Assembly: GCA_963841445.1 (NCBI GenBank)
Contig: CAWJCP010000002.1
Span: 1,178,001-1,242,000 of the forward strand
DNA length: 64,000 nt
Direction of reading: 5' to 3'
Origin: Mayfieldus sp963841445
GTDB lineage: Bacteria > Actinomycetota > Thermoleophilia > Solirubrobacterales > 70-9
The position numbers and the translations under genes were made by a program. Shown here one piece after another: positions 38,078 through 48,967 of the stretch; position 1 is the stretch's first letter; every line of letters begins with the position of its first letter. The notes under the pieces were generated by a model, which did not search any database, was not told where the DNA came from, and saw only the letters and a list, made by a program, of their open reading frames with translations.

Positions 38078-39592
38078 CTAGGGGACCCTGCGAACCCGCT
38101 CGCAGCCCTTCGCCCGGTCGGCGGCCCCGGCGCCCCCGTTGCAGGCGTCCTTGCCGCGATCCCCGCGCAGCAGGTCCCTGCCGGGCCCGCCGAACAGCTT
38201 GTCGGAGCCGCCCCCACCAACCAGGCGGTCGTTCCCGGGCCCGCCGATCAGGCGGTCCTTGCCGGTGTCACCGAAGATGCGGTCCCTGCCCCGGCCGCCG
38301 ATCTCGGTGTCGCGCCCGCCGGCCCCGCAGAAGACGTCGTTGCCGCCCAATCCGCGGGCCTTGTCGTTGCCTCCCAGCAGCAGGAACGAGTCGCGGCCGG
38401 GAGTGCCGCGTAGCGAGTCGCGGCCGTTGGTGCCGATGCGGTTGGCGATCTGCCCGTGACAGCGGACCAGCTCGTAGGCGCCGATATCGCAGGCGCCCCC
38501 GGCGCTGCGCGGCACGCCGCGCTGATCGGCTCTCGCGCAACCGGCGCCGCGGTCGAGCGCCGGCGATCCGGGCAGCAGCGCGTGGGTCGGCGTCGGACCC
38601 CCGTTGTCGGCGAGCCCGCCCAGCTTCGGGTCGACCCCGGTCAGGTCGCCGGCCCCGGCGCTGTAGGGGCATCCGGCGGTGCTTCCGATCAGGGTCTGGC
38701 CGGCCGAGGCGAGCGTGGCGCCGGCGACGTTGATGCAGTCCGGGACCTGACCGCCGCGATCGACGTTGCCGGCGACGATGCTGCTGCGCAACGTCGTCGT
38801 GCGTCCGTAGTTGCCAAGCCCGCCGGCCTGTCCGAACCCGTTCGCGTCGGCGTCTGCGGTGTTGGCGGTCACGGTCGCATTGAGCAGGCTCGTGGTCCCG
38901 CCCGAGTTGTCCACCCCGCCTCCGTCGACGTCTGCGCTGTTGCCGCTGATCGTCGAGTTGACGATGTTGGTGACCCCGGCCGCAGCGGTCTCGACCCCGC
39001 CGCCGTGCCGGCTGGAGAGATTTTCGGCGACGGTCGAGTCGACCAGGCTGAGCACGCCGGAGCTGTTGAGGATGCCGCCGCCGTCGGTCAGGCCCGCTGA
39101 GCTGCCTCCCTCGATCAGCAACCCGGCGATCGTCACCGCGCCCCCGGCCGGCGCGTTCACCTCGAAGACGCGGTCAATCGACTTCGCGTCGACGAGCGCG
39201 GTCCCGGTGCCCTTGTGCTCGATCGTGACCGGGGCGGTCACGTCGAGGTCGCCGCTGGCGCCGAGCTGCTCGGCGGCGCCGGCGATCGTCAGCTCGTAGG
39301 TCCCGCTCGGCACCTCGATCACGTCGGCGCCCGAGCCGGCCCGGCAGCCGGGCGCGAGCGCGGCGAGGTCGTTGTTCGCTGACCAGATCGCCTCGCGCAG
39401 CGAGCAGCCGCGGCCGCCGTTGAGCTCGTCGGCGGTGGTGGTCACCTTGATCGTCGCGGCAGGGGTCGGCGCCGCCGCGACCAGCGCGATCAGCGACATC
39501 GCCGCGAGCCAGCGAGCGACCCGGCACCCGATCTTCGCCCGCGCTTGCGGGCGATTGCTCAGCATCTTCACCAATTCGCCAACACCCGCCAT
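38078..39592 (-). CDS. Secreted parallel beta-helix protein with C-terminal RTX-type calcium repeats
   Basis: 504 residues. N-terminal signal near 24-46 (WLAAMSLIALVAAAPTPAA); then a CSLREAI motif with GGRGCSLREAIWSANND, a right-handed beta-helix with GGGI/GGGV turns (about 150-310), the DNGGPTPTHALLPGSPALD and ACDIGAYEL segments of choice-of-anchor Q proteins, and finally RTX-like nonapeptides (GGNDKARGLGGNDVFCGAGG). The RTX part would bind calcium after export. No lytic catalytic residues could be identified; an adhesin or glycan-binding role is inferred. Confidence 0.82.
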   Translation of the reverse strand: MAGVGELVKMLSNRPQARAKIGCRVARWLAAMSLIALVAAAPTPAATIKVTTTADELNGGRGCSLREAIWSANNDLAALAPGCRAGSGADVIEVPSGTYELTIAGAAEQLGASGDLDVTAPVTIEHKGTGTALVDAKSIDRVFEVNAPAGGAVTIAGLLIEGGSSAGLTDGGGILNSSGVLSLVDSTVAENLSSRHGGGVETAAAGVTNIVNSTISGNSADVDGGGVDNSGGTTSLLNATVTANTADADANGFGQAGGLGNYGRTTTLRSSIVAGNVDRGGQVPDCINVAGATLASAGQTLIGSTAGCPYSAGAGDLTGVDPKLGGLADNGGPTPTHALLPGSPALDRGAGCARADQRGVPRSAGGACDIGAYELVRCHGQIANRIGTNGRDSLRGTPGRDSFLLLGGNDKARGLGGNDVFCGAGGRDTEIGGRGRDRIFGDTGKDRLIGGPGNDRLVGGGGSDKLFGGPGRDLLRGDRGKDACNGGAGAADRAKGCERVRRVP

Positions 39593-39630
39593 GCCCCCTT
39601 GTTGCAGGAGATGGCCAAAAGGCGGAGCGG

Positions 39631-41283
<1,653 letters not shown>

Positions 41284-41320
41284 GGCGCAAGGATAGATGC
41301 GGCTCCCGCCGCCGAGTGGA

Positions 41321-42115
41321 TCAGCGGCTGCGTGAGGGCACCGGCAGGCGCCGGCGCGGCGCCCGGCGCACCGACATCCATCTCGCGATGCCCCCAACGG
41401 CGACGGCGACGAGCGTGGTGCCGGCGATCGCCAGGCGACGGCCCAGCTTCTCGAAGCGCATCACGTCCCAGCCCTCGGTGGCGGCGACCACGGCCAGCTC
41501 GGGATCGGGATTGACCGCCACCGGGTGCCCGACCGCGCGCAGCATCGGCAGATCCGAGGCGGAGTCCGAGTAGGCGTAGGAGGCGGCCATGTCGATTCCG
41601 TGCTGCGCGGCGAAGCCGCGCATCGCGTCGACCTTGCCCTTTCCGTAGACGAACGGGCCGTCGAGCCGGCCGGTGAAGCGGCCCTCAGCGTCGACCTCGT
41701 AGCGGGTGCCGATCCCGCCGTCGGCGCCGATCACGACGGCCAGCGCCGCGACGAGGTTGTTGCCCGCGGCGCTGACGATGAAGGTGGCGCGCCCCGCGTC
41801 CTGATGGGCGTACAGCTCATCGAGCATCTGCGGATAGACGCGGGGCAGGATCGAAGCCATCACTTCGGTGCCGAGGCGGTCGATCTCGACCGCCGGGACG
41901 CCGCTGATCAGCTCGCGGGCCACCTTGAGCACCTCGCGGGTCTCGTCATCGGTGGCGCCGCGCAGCCGGTACCGCAGGTGGTCGCGGCCCCAGCGCAGCA
42001 CCTGGCCGCGGCTGACGATCCCGTGACGGCTCGCGGCGCGGGCGAAGTGCATGCCGGACGAGCCCGCCATAAGCGTCTTGTCCAGGTCGAAGAAGGCGGC
42101 GGCGCGGCCGCTCAT
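41321..42115 (-). CDS. HAD-superfamily phosphatase (HAD-IB, SerB-like)
   Basis: Phosphohydrolase fold with the nucleophile motif FFDLDKTLM (Asp-x-Asp), motif II IVSAAGNN, Lys in YGKGKVDAM, and motif IV YSDSASDLPML. 264 residues. A C-terminal hydrophobic helix (LAIAGTTLVAVAVGGIARWM) followed by basic residues suggests membrane attachment. Starts 2 bp before the thiolase stop. Substrate unknown; related proteins act on phosphoserine or lysophosphatidic acid. Confidence 0.87.
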   Translation of the reverse strand: MSGRAAAFFDLDKTLMAGSSGMHFARAASRHGIVSRGQVLRWGRDHLRYRLRGATDDETREVLKVARELISGVPAVEIDRLGTEVMASILPRVYPQMLDELYAHQDAGRATFIVSAAGNNLVAALAVVIGADGGIGTRYEVDAEGRFTGRLDGPFVYGKGKVDAMRGFAAQHGIDMAASYAYSDSASDLPMLRAVGHPVAVNPDPELAVVAATEGWDVMRFEKLGRRLAIAGTTLVAVAVGGIARWMSVRRAPRRRLPVPSRSR

Positions 42116-42117
42116 CT

Positions 42118-43302
42118 CTAACCGCCGTTGACTTCGAGGACGATCGCGTCGCCCTGCCCGCCGCCGGAGCAGATCGCGGCGCAGCCCAGCCCGCCGCCGC
42201 GGCGGCGCAGCTCGTGGACCAGGGCGCCGACGATGCGGGCCCCGGAGGCGCCGATCGGATGCCCGAGGGCGATCGCGCCCCCGTTCACGTTGACCTTCTC
42301 CTCGTCGATGCCGAGCATCCGCATCGAGTTGATCGCCACCGAGGCGAAGGCCTCGTTGATCTCCCAGAGGTCGACGTCCTCGGGTGAGCGGCCGATCTTC
42401 TCCAGCGCCTGCTTGGCGGCGCCGGCCGGCGTCTTTGCCAGATAGGGGAAGTCGTCGGCGACGGCGCCGTAGGAGAGCACTCGCGCCAGCACCTGGCGGC
42501 CGTTGCCGCCCGCCCATTCCTCGGAGGCGACGACCACGGCGCCGGAGCCGTCGTTGACGCCGGGCGCGTTGCCGGCCGTGTGGGTCGCGTCGTCGCCGCC
42601 CACTGGCCGGAGCTTCGCGAGCGTCTCGACCGTGGTGTCGGGACGGATCGCCTCGTCGGCCTCGACGACGTCCTCGCTCTTTCGTGTCTTCACGGTCACG
42701 CTGACGATCTCGTCGGCGAGCCTGCCGGCGTCGGTCGCCTCGGCGGCGAGCCGGTGCGAGCGCTCCGCGAAGCGGTCCATGTCGGCGCGAGTGATCTCGA
42801 GCTCGTTCGAGACCTCGCTCGCCTCGTTGATCATCTGCTTGTCGGTGAAGGGGTTGGTGAGGCCGTCGTGGGTCATCGAGTCAATCGCCTGCACGTCGCC
42901 CATCCGGAAGCCGAAGCGCGCACCGGGAAGCAGGTACGGCGCCTGGCTCATCGACTCCATGCCTCCGGTAACCGCGACGTTGAGGTCACCGGCGCGGATC
43001 GCCTGGTCGGCGAGCCCGATCGTGCGCATGCCCGAAGCGCATACCTTGTTCACGGTCTCGGAGGGCACCTCGCGCGGGATCCCCGCCTTGATCTGCGCCT
43101 GGCGCGAGGGAATCTGGCCCTGGCCGGCCTGCAGCACCTGGCCGAAGATCACCTGCTCGACCTGCTCCGGGTCGACCTCGGCGCGCTCCATTGCCGCCAC
43201 GATCGCGGTTCCGCCGAGATCGGTGGCGTCGAGGCTCGCCAGTCCGCCACCCATCTTCCCGAACGGGGTGCGAGCGGTGCCGATGATCACCGTGCTGGGC
43301 AT
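42118..43302 (-). CDS. Acetyl-CoA C-acetyltransferase (thiolase)
   Basis: Condenses or cleaves acyl-CoA at the end of beta-oxidation or to begin acetoacetyl-CoA synthesis. 394 residues. Nucleophile Cys in TVNKVCASGMRT, His in GHPIGASGAR, and second Cys in CSGGGQGDAI. ATG 43302; in-frame codons further upstream are Arg/Ser-rich and not conserved. Positioned with other acyl-CoA enzymes. Confidence 0.95.
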   Translation of the reverse strand: MPSTVIIGTARTPFGKMGGGLASLDATDLGGTAIVAAMERAEVDPEQVEQVIFGQVLQAGQGQIPSRQAQIKAGIPREVPSETVNKVCASGMRTIGLADQAIRAGDLNVAVTGGMESMSQAPYLLPGARFGFRMGDVQAIDSMTHDGLTNPFTDKQMINEASEVSNELEITRADMDRFAERSHRLAAEATDAGRLADEIVSVTVKTRKSEDVVEADEAIRPDTTVETLAKLRPVGGDDATHTAGNAPGVNDGSGAVVVASEEWAGGNGRQVLARVLSYGAVADDFPYLAKTPAGAAKQALEKIGRSPEDVDLWEINEAFASVAINSMRMLGIDEEKVNVNGGAIALGHPIGASGARIVGALVHELRRRGGGLGCAAICSGGGQGDAIVLEVNGG

Positions 43303-43354
43303 CTGCCCCTGACGATAGCGAGGTGGGCCCCGTCGCGAATAGACTGGCCGGCCG

Positions 43355-44791
43355 ATGGAGGTCGAAGTCCGCGACATCCCGCTCCCCGAGGTCGATTCCG
43401 ACCTCGTCGCGGTCGGGCTGACCGAAGGGTCAGACCTACCCGAGGCGATCGCGAGCGCTCCCGGCGCCGCCGACGCCAAGGGCGGCTACCGCAAGACCGC
43501 GCTGCTCTACGGCTCCAAGCCGGCGCGGGCCCTGGTCGTAGGGCTCGGTAAGCCCGACGAGCTCACCCCCGAGCGGGCGCGGGTCGCGGGGGCGATCGCG
43601 GCGAAGCGCGCGACCGTGCTCGAGGCTCGCTCGCTGGCCCTGGCGCCGCCGGAATCCGGTGACGCGGAAGCCAACGCGGCGGCGATGGTCGAGGGGGCGA
43701 TCCTCGCAAGCTTCAGATTCGATCGCTTCCGCAAGCCGGACGAGGACGATCCGGCACCGCAGCTCGAGCGCCTCTCGGTCCTCGGACCCGACTCGCTCTC
43801 CGCCGCCGTCGACGTTGCCCGGGTCACGGCCGAAGCCGCGAACCGCGCCCGCGAGCTGCAGGAGCTTCCCTCCAACGTCGCAACCCCGAGCTTCCTGGCC
43901 GAGCGCGCCGCCGAGCTCGTCGCGGCGCACGAGAAGCTCAGCTTCGAGGTCTTCGGCCGCGAGGAGATCATCGACAAGAAGATGGGCGGGCTGGAAGCGG
44001 TCAGCCAGGGCAGTGCCGCGGAGCCGCAGCTGATCGTGCTGAGTTACTCCGGCGGCGGCGGTGAGGCGCCGATCGGGCTGGTCGGCAAGGCGGTGACCTT
44101 CGACAGCGGCGGCATCTCGATCAAGCCGGGCGCCGGGATGCAGGAGATGAAGATGGACATGTCGGGCGGCGCCGCGGTGCTGGAGGCGATCGGGGCGATC
44201 GCCGAGCTCGGCCTGCCGATCGAGGTGATCGGTGTCGTGCCGTCAACCGAGAACATGCCCTCGGGGACCGCGATCAAGCCCGGGGACGTGATCACCCTCT
44301 ACAACGGCAAGACGGTCGAGGTCAACAACACCGACGCCGAGGGACGGCTGATCCTCGGCGACGCGCTCGCCTACTGCGTCGAGCTGGGCGCTGAGCGGGT
44401 CGTCGACCTGGCGACGCTGACCGGCGCGGTGCTGATCGCCCTCGGGTCCACCTACGCGGCGCTGATCTCCAACGACGACGACTGGGCGGGCGAGGTCGCC
44501 GAGGCGGCGGAGCGAAGCGGGGAGATCGCCTGGCGGCTGCCGCTGCACGAGGAGTACAAGGAGCTCACCAAGGGAACGATCGCCGACCTCACCAACGCTT
44601 CGATGAAGCGCAAGGCCGGGACGATCTACGCCGGCTCGTTCCTCGAGGAGTTCGTCGACGGGGTGCCTTGGGCCCACCTCGACATCGCCGGGACCGCCTG
44701 GGACACCGGCCGCGAGTACGTCGGCAAGGGGCCGACCGGCTACGGCGTGCGACTATTGGTGTCGCTGGCGCAGGATCTTTCGAAGACCTAG
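43355..44791 (+). CDS. pepA: Leucyl aminopeptidase (M17)
   Basis: Two-metal aminopeptidase. C-terminal catalytic domain has GKAVTFDSGGISIKPG (metal ligands Lys, Asp), MKMDMSGGAAVLEA and NTDAEGRLILGDAL, all conserved. The 478-residue length is usual. Divergent from the thiolase with 52 bp between starts. A GGAGAGGG site for the next gene follows its stop. Confidence 0.96.
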   Translation: MEVEVRDIPLPEVDSDLVAVGLTEGSDLPEAIASAPGAADAKGGYRKTALLYGSKPARALVVGLGKPDELTPERARVAGAIAAKRATVLEARSLALAPPESGDAEANAAAMVEGAILASFRFDRFRKPDEDDPAPQLERLSVLGPDSLSAAVDVARVTAEAANRARELQELPSNVATPSFLAERAAELVAAHEKLSFEVFGREEIIDKKMGGLEAVSQGSAAEPQLIVLSYSGGGGEAPIGLVGKAVTFDSGGISIKPGAGMQEMKMDMSGGAAVLEAIGAIAELGLPIEVIGVVPSTENMPSGTAIKPGDVITLYNGKTVEVNNTDAEGRLILGDALAYCVELGAERVVDLATLTGAVLIALGSTYAALISNDDDWAGEVAEAAERSGEIAWRLPLHEEYKELTKGTIADLTNASMKRKAGTIYAGSFLEEFVDGVPWAHLDIAGTAWDTGREYVGKGPTGYGVRLLVSLAQDLSKT

Positions 44792-44802
44792 GAGAGGGAC
44801 AG

Positions 44803-46827
44803 ATGGAGACAGGGCTGAGCGAAAGGCAGATCGCGACGCTGAGCCTTCTCTGCGACACCGTCGTCCCGTCAATCGAGCGTCGGCCCGACCCGGACGGCTT
44901 TTGGGCCCGCAAGGCGAGCGACGTCGGCGCTGAGGGGGCGCTGAGCGAGCTGCTTGCCGGCCTGCCGCCGCCCGAGCTGGCCGGGATCGGGATGCTGCTC
45001 GACGAGCTCGAGGCGCTCGGCTTCAGCCGCGCCTCGGCGCGCTCGCGCGAGCAGCTGCTGCGCAACCTCAGCCTCGCCGGAGCCGATGCAGCGGCCGGCG
45101 TCGCGGCGCTGGTCGGCGGAGCGCTCTTCATGACCTACTCGCTGCCTGACGCGAGTGGCCAGAACCCGATGTGGCGGCGCTTCGGCTACCCGGGGCCGAT
45201 CAGCGCCCCGCCGCAGGAGCCTCGCGCCCTGGAGCCGCTCGTCCCCGACGGCGACGAGCTGTGCCTGGACGCCGATGTCGTCGTGGTCGGCTCGGGAGCC
45301 GGCGGTGGCCTGATCGCGGGCACGCTCGCCGGACAGGGGCTTGAGGTCGTGGTCCTCGAGGCGGGCGGCAACTTCGACCGCGCCGACTTCAACATGCTCG
45401 AGCTCTGGGCGTTTCAGAACCTCTACTACCGGGGCGGCCCGACTCCGACCGCGGACCTCAACGTCAGCCTGCAGGCCGGCTTCACGGTCGGCGGCGGCAC
45501 GACGGTCAACTGGACAAACTGCCTGCGCACCCGCCCCTGGGTTCGCGAGCGGTGGGCGCGCGAGCACGGCCTCGAGGGCGTTGACGGTCCCGAGTTCGAC
45601 CGCCACACCGACGCGGTGCTGGAGCGGATCGGAGCCAACGATGGCTGCAGCGACTACAACGGCCCGACCCTGCGCATGAAGGAGGGCGCCGGGCGGCTCG
45701 GGTGGTCCTTCGAGCGGGTGATCCGAAACGCCGACCCGGCGACCTACTCGCCCGACTCGGCCGGATACATGGGCTTCGGCGACCAGAGCGGCTCCAAGCA
45801 GAGCACCGCTCGCACCTACCTGCGCGACCTCGCCGCTGCCGGTGGCACGATCCTCGCCCGCACGACCGCCCGGCGGGTCCTGGTCGAGGCTGGCCGGGCG
45901 GCGGGCATCGAAGCCATCTACGAGGACCCCGAAAGCGGCCACCGCGCGGAGGTGACGGTGCGCTCGCCGCTTGTCGTCGTCGCCGCCGGAGCGCTCGAGT
46001 CCCCGGCGCTGCTGCTGCGCTCCGGAATTGGCGGTCCGGCGGTCGGCGAGAACCTCCACTTGCATCCGTGCACTGCCCTTTTCGGGTACTACGCCGAGGA
46101 TCAGCGCGCCTGGTGGGGGCCGCCGCACTCGGGCGTGGTCGACGAGTTCGCGGCGGTCGAGGACGGCTACGGGTTCCTGATCGAGACGGCCCAGTACACG
46201 ACCGGACTCGGCGCCTCGGCGCTGCCGTTCACCGGCCCGCGGCGCCACAAGGAGCTGATCGCCGAGTTCGCCCGCGGTGTGACGTTCATCGGGCTGCTGC
46301 ACGATCGCGGCGGCGGCCGGGTGACGATCGACGCCGAGGGAAACGCCGTGCATACCTATTCGCTGACCGACGAGCTCGACGTCCGCAACAGCCTGCGGGC
46401 GATCGAAGCGCAGGCGCGCCTTCATGAGGCCGCCGGCGCCTCCGAGGTCTACGGGCTCGCGGGCGCGCTGCCGCGCTGGCGGCGCGGCGACGACCTCGAG
46501 GCATTCATCGCCGGAGCGCAGCGGATCCCGCTCCGGGCGGGCGGCCAGAAGCTGTTCTCGGCCCACCAGATGAGCAGCTGCCGGATGGGAAGCGACCCGA
46601 AGACCAGCGTCGCCACCCCCTGGGGAGAGCTGCACGACACGCCGGGCGTCTGGATCGGCGACGGCAGCGCGATGCCGACCTCCTCGGGCACCAACCCGAT
46701 GATCTCGATCATGGCCCTCGCCCACCGCACCGCGGAGGCGATCGCGGCCTCGACGCCGTCCGGCGCCGCCGCGAGCCAGAGCGCTGACCGCAAGACAACG
46801 ACCGCGGCGGCTTCGCCGCCCCACTAG
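44803..46827 (+). CDS. GMC-family oxidoreductase, long-chain alcohol oxidase type
   Basis: FAD enzyme that oxidises alcohols. The first ~140 residues (LSERQIATLSLLCDTVVPSI) resemble the small helical subunit of gluconate 2-dehydrogenase, fused in front of the GMC domain as in long-chain alcohol oxidases. FAD motif VVVGSGAGGGLIAGTLAGQG (~163-182), GGGTTVNWTNCLRTRP, and the C-terminal SAHQMSSCRMGSDP and GTNPMISIMALAHRTAEAI. 674 residues. The following aldehyde dehydrogenase is 9 bp downstream, so alcohol to aldehyde to acid is likely. Confidence 0.9.
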   Translation: METGLSERQIATLSLLCDTVVPSIERRPDPDGFWARKASDVGAEGALSELLAGLPPPELAGIGMLLDELEALGFSRASARSREQLLRNLSLAGADAAAGVAALVGGALFMTYSLPDASGQNPMWRRFGYPGPISAPPQEPRALEPLVPDGDELCLDADVVVVGSGAGGGLIAGTLAGQGLEVVVLEAGGNFDRADFNMLELWAFQNLYYRGGPTPTADLNVSLQAGFTVGGGTTVNWTNCLRTRPWVRERWAREHGLEGVDGPEFDRHTDAVLERIGANDGCSDYNGPTLRMKEGAGRLGWSFERVIRNADPATYSPDSAGYMGFGDQSGSKQSTARTYLRDLAAAGGTILARTTARRVLVEAGRAAGIEAIYEDPESGHRAEVTVRSPLVVVAAGALESPALLLRSGIGGPAVGENLHLHPCTALFGYYAEDQRAWWGPPHSGVVDEFAAVEDGYGFLIETAQYTTGLGASALPFTGPRRHKELIAEFARGVTFIGLLHDRGGGRVTIDAEGNAVHTYSLTDELDVRNSLRAIEAQARLHEAAGASEVYGLAGALPRWRRGDDLEAFIAGAQRIPLRAGGQKLFSAHQMSSCRMGSDPKTSVATPWGELHDTPGVWIGDGSAMPTSSGTNPMISIMALAHRTAEAIAASTPSGAAASQSADRKTTTAAASPPH

Positions 46828-46836
46828 GAGGACTCA

Positions 46837-48273
46837 TTGGCCACGGCAACCCAACAGGACGTGCGCGACAAGCTCTTCATCGGCGGCGAGTGGATCGACC
46901 CGGCCGGCACCGAGACGATCGAGGTGATCAACCCGACCACCGAAGAGCCGATGGGTTCGATCCCGGCCGGCACGCCGGCCGACGTCGACCGCGCCGTCGG
47001 CGCCGCCCGCGAGGCTTTTTGGGGCTGGTCGCAGACCCCGCGCGAGCAGCGGGCTGCCCTGCTGGCAGCGATCGGGGCCGGTCTCGGCGAGCGCGGTGAC
47101 GAGATTGCGGCCACGGTCAGCGCCGAGCTCGGAATGCCGCTGAAGCTCTCGCGGCGGATCCAGGCCGGGCTGCCGGCGATGACCTTCAACTCGATGCCGG
47201 AGCTGATCGAGCAGGTCGCCTGGGAGGAGCAGGTCGGAAACTCGCTGGTCGTGCGCGAGCCGATCGGCGTGCTCGGCGCGATCACCCCCTGGAATTACCC
47301 TCTGCACCAGATCGCGGCCAAGGTCGCCCCCGCGCTTGCCGCCGGCTGCACGGTGGTCCTGAAGCCGAGCGAGGTGGCGCCGCTGAACGCCTTCATCCTC
47401 GCCGAAGTGATCGAGGCGGCCGGCGCGCCCGCCGGAGTCTTCAATCTCGTCACCGGCGTCGGCCCGGTCGCCGGCGAGGCGATCGCCTCGCATCCGGGAG
47501 TCGACGTGGTCTCCTTCACCGGCTCGACCCGAGCCGGGAAGCGGGTCAGCGAGCTTGCCGCGGAGACGGTCAAGTCGGTGACCCTGGAGCTGGGCGGCAA
47601 GAGCCCGAACCTGATCCTCGACGACGCCGACCTCGCCCAGGCGGTTCCCGACGGCGTCGCGAAGTGCTTCTTGAACTCGGGCCAGACCTGCAACGCCCTG
47701 ACCCGGATGCTTGTCCCGGCCGCGAAGCTCGAGGAGGCCGCCGGGATCGCCGCCGCGGCTGCCGAGGTGTTCACGCCAGGAGACCCGTTCGACGATTCGA
47801 CCCGGCTCGGGCCGCTGGTCTCCGACCCGCAGCGCAAGCGTGTGCGCGACTACATCGAGAAGGGCTCCGAGGAGGGCGCCGAGCTGGTCACCGGCGGCGC
47901 CGAGCCGCCGGAGGGGCTGGAGCGCGGCTACTTCGTGCGGCCGACGGTCTTCTCGGGGGTCGATAACTCGATGACGATCGCCCAGGAGGAGATCTTCGGC
48001 CCGGTCCTCTCGATCATCCCCTACTCCGACGAGGAGGAGGCTGTGCGGATCGCCAACGACACGATCTACGGCCTCGCCGGCGGGGTCTGGTCCGGCGACG
48101 AGGAGCGGGCGGTGCGGGTCGGCCGGGCGCTCCGTACGGGCCAGGTCGAGATCAACGGCGGGGTCTTCAATCCGCTGGCGCCGTTCGGCGGCTACAAGCA
48201 GTCCGGGCACGGTCGCGAGTTGGGCCGCTTCGCGATCGAGGAATTTTTGCAGCCGAAGGCACTGCAGCTCTAG
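46837..48273 (+). CDS. Aldehyde dehydrogenase family protein
   Basis: NAD(P)-dependent oxidation of an aldehyde to the acid. TTG start at 46837 with an AGGAGG site six bases before it. The 478 residues contain TPWNYPLHQIAAK, the general-base Glu in LELGGKSPNLIL, the nucleophile Cys in LNSGQTCNALTR and EEIFGPVLSIIPY. Its stop shares CTAG with the convergent regulator. Substrate is probably the aldehyde made by the GMC oxidase. Confidence 0.93.
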   Translation: MATATQQDVRDKLFIGGEWIDPAGTETIEVINPTTEEPMGSIPAGTPADVDRAVGAAREAFWGWSQTPREQRAALLAAIGAGLGERGDEIAATVSAELGMPLKLSRRIQAGLPAMTFNSMPELIEQVAWEEQVGNSLVVREPIGVLGAITPWNYPLHQIAAKVAPALAAGCTVVLKPSEVAPLNAFILAEVIEAAGAPAGVFNLVTGVGPVAGEAIASHPGVDVVSFTGSTRAGKRVSELAAETVKSVTLELGGKSPNLILDDADLAQAVPDGVAKCFLNSGQTCNALTRMLVPAAKLEEAAGIAAAAAEVFTPGDPFDDSTRLGPLVSDPQRKRVRDYIEKGSEEGAELVTGGAEPPEGLERGYFVRPTVFSGVDNSMTIAQEEIFGPVLSIIPYSDEEEAVRIANDTIYGLAGGVWSGDEERAVRVGRALRTGQVEINGGVFNPLAPFGGYKQSGHGRELGRFAIEEFLQPKALQL

Positions 48274-48662
48274 CCGCCCGCCGCCAGCCGCGCGATCGCC
48301 TCGTCGGGCTTGATGCATGCGCGGCGCAGAAACCGGATCAGCGTCATCTCCGCCTCGCTGATCGGCTTCTGGGTCTCGTCCGAACCCATCACCCGGCCAG
48401 GGTCCAGATCCAGCGCCCGGGCGATGTGCATGTAGACGTAGAGCGGCGAGTTCGCGTAGCCCTTCTCGATTCGCGAGACCAGGCCGGATGAATAGGTGCC
48501 ACCCCGGGGGCGCTCGACCTTCTCGAGCAGCTTTGCCTGGGTCAGGTCCCGAATCGTTCTGGCTCTGCGCACCCGGGCGCCGACCATCTCCGAGTAGGGG
48601 GTTCGATAGAAAAGCTCCCAGCGGTTCAGGGTCTCGATCTCCTCATAGCTCGTCGATTTCAC
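48270..48662 (-). CDS. XRE-family transcriptional regulator
   Basis: 130 residues from GTG 48662 (VKSTSYEEIETLNRWELFY). Helix-turn-helix: VGARVRRARTIRDLTQAKLL then SSGLVSRIEKGYANSPLYV, the recognition helix region of Cro/CI-like proteins, and a C-terminal helix LIRFLRRACIKPDEAIARL. The start is not certain; ATG 48587 would leave only the HTH. Ends on the aldehyde dehydrogenase stop and is divergent from the acyl-CoA dehydrogenase, so it may regulate both. Confidence 0.75.
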   Translation of the reverse strand: MKSTSYEEIETLNRWELFYRTPYSEMVGARVRRARTIRDLTQAKLLEKVERPRGGTYSSGLVSRIEKGYANSPLYVYMHIARALDLDPGRVMGSDETQKPISEAEMTLIRFLRRACIKPDEAIARLAAGG

Positions 48663-48754
48663 CTGCCGACCGCTGTTCCAGAGCCAGTTGTAGTCGAGGC
48701 GGTGGCGGCCCACCTGATCTAAAGGCGGTAAAGCCGGATCCCCTCCCCCGCAGA

Positions 48755-48893
48755 CTTGCGATTTTCGGAAACTACTTTGCGTCTTAAGCGAAGCTGCTTC
48801 GTGTTGTGCACCCCCCTTGCAGCAGACGCGACAAGTTTTCGGGCCGAGCAAGCGTATTGCGCCGCGCGCAAGGTCCTTTCCGAAAATCGCAAG
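48755..48893. promoter_or_regulatory. 139-bp element bounded by a perfect 17-bp inverted repeat
   Basis: 48755-48771 is the exact reverse complement of 48877-48893, with 105 bp between. Continuing inward the arms match 24 of 27 positions. Each arm holds a dyad TTTYCGRAAA; the two dyad centres are about 115 bp apart, close to eleven helical turns. Inside lie another inverted pair (GCGTCT 48779-48784 / AGACGC 48824-48829) and a GAAGC-T-GCTTC palindrome. The element fills most of the ~310-bp gap between the regulator and the acyl-CoA dehydrogenase. It may be an operator pair, a small structured RNA or a MITE. Confidence 0.75.
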
Positions 48894-48909
48894 GCACGGG
48901 ATGACCCCC

Positions 48910-48933
48910 CTGTCCCGCACATTCTGTCCCGCA
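48910..48933. repeat. Direct repeat CTGTCCCGCA, 14-bp period
   Basis: Two copies at 48910-48919 and 48924-48933, upstream of the acyl-CoA dehydrogenase. Possible binding half-sites for an activator or repressor. Confidence 0.4.
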
Positions 48934-48967
48934 TGCCGGCGTGGCAACGCATCTCTAGGCTCCGGGC

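Noticed and set aside
46802..46819. Hairpin GGCGGC-TTC-GCCGCC as another copy of the repeat family
   Set aside because: It lies inside the GMC oxidoreductase C-terminus and lacks the TGACATGCAT core.
48755..48893. Insertion sequence remnant
   Set aside because: Too short for a transposase and no target-site duplication visible; kept as an inverted-repeat element of unknown nature.
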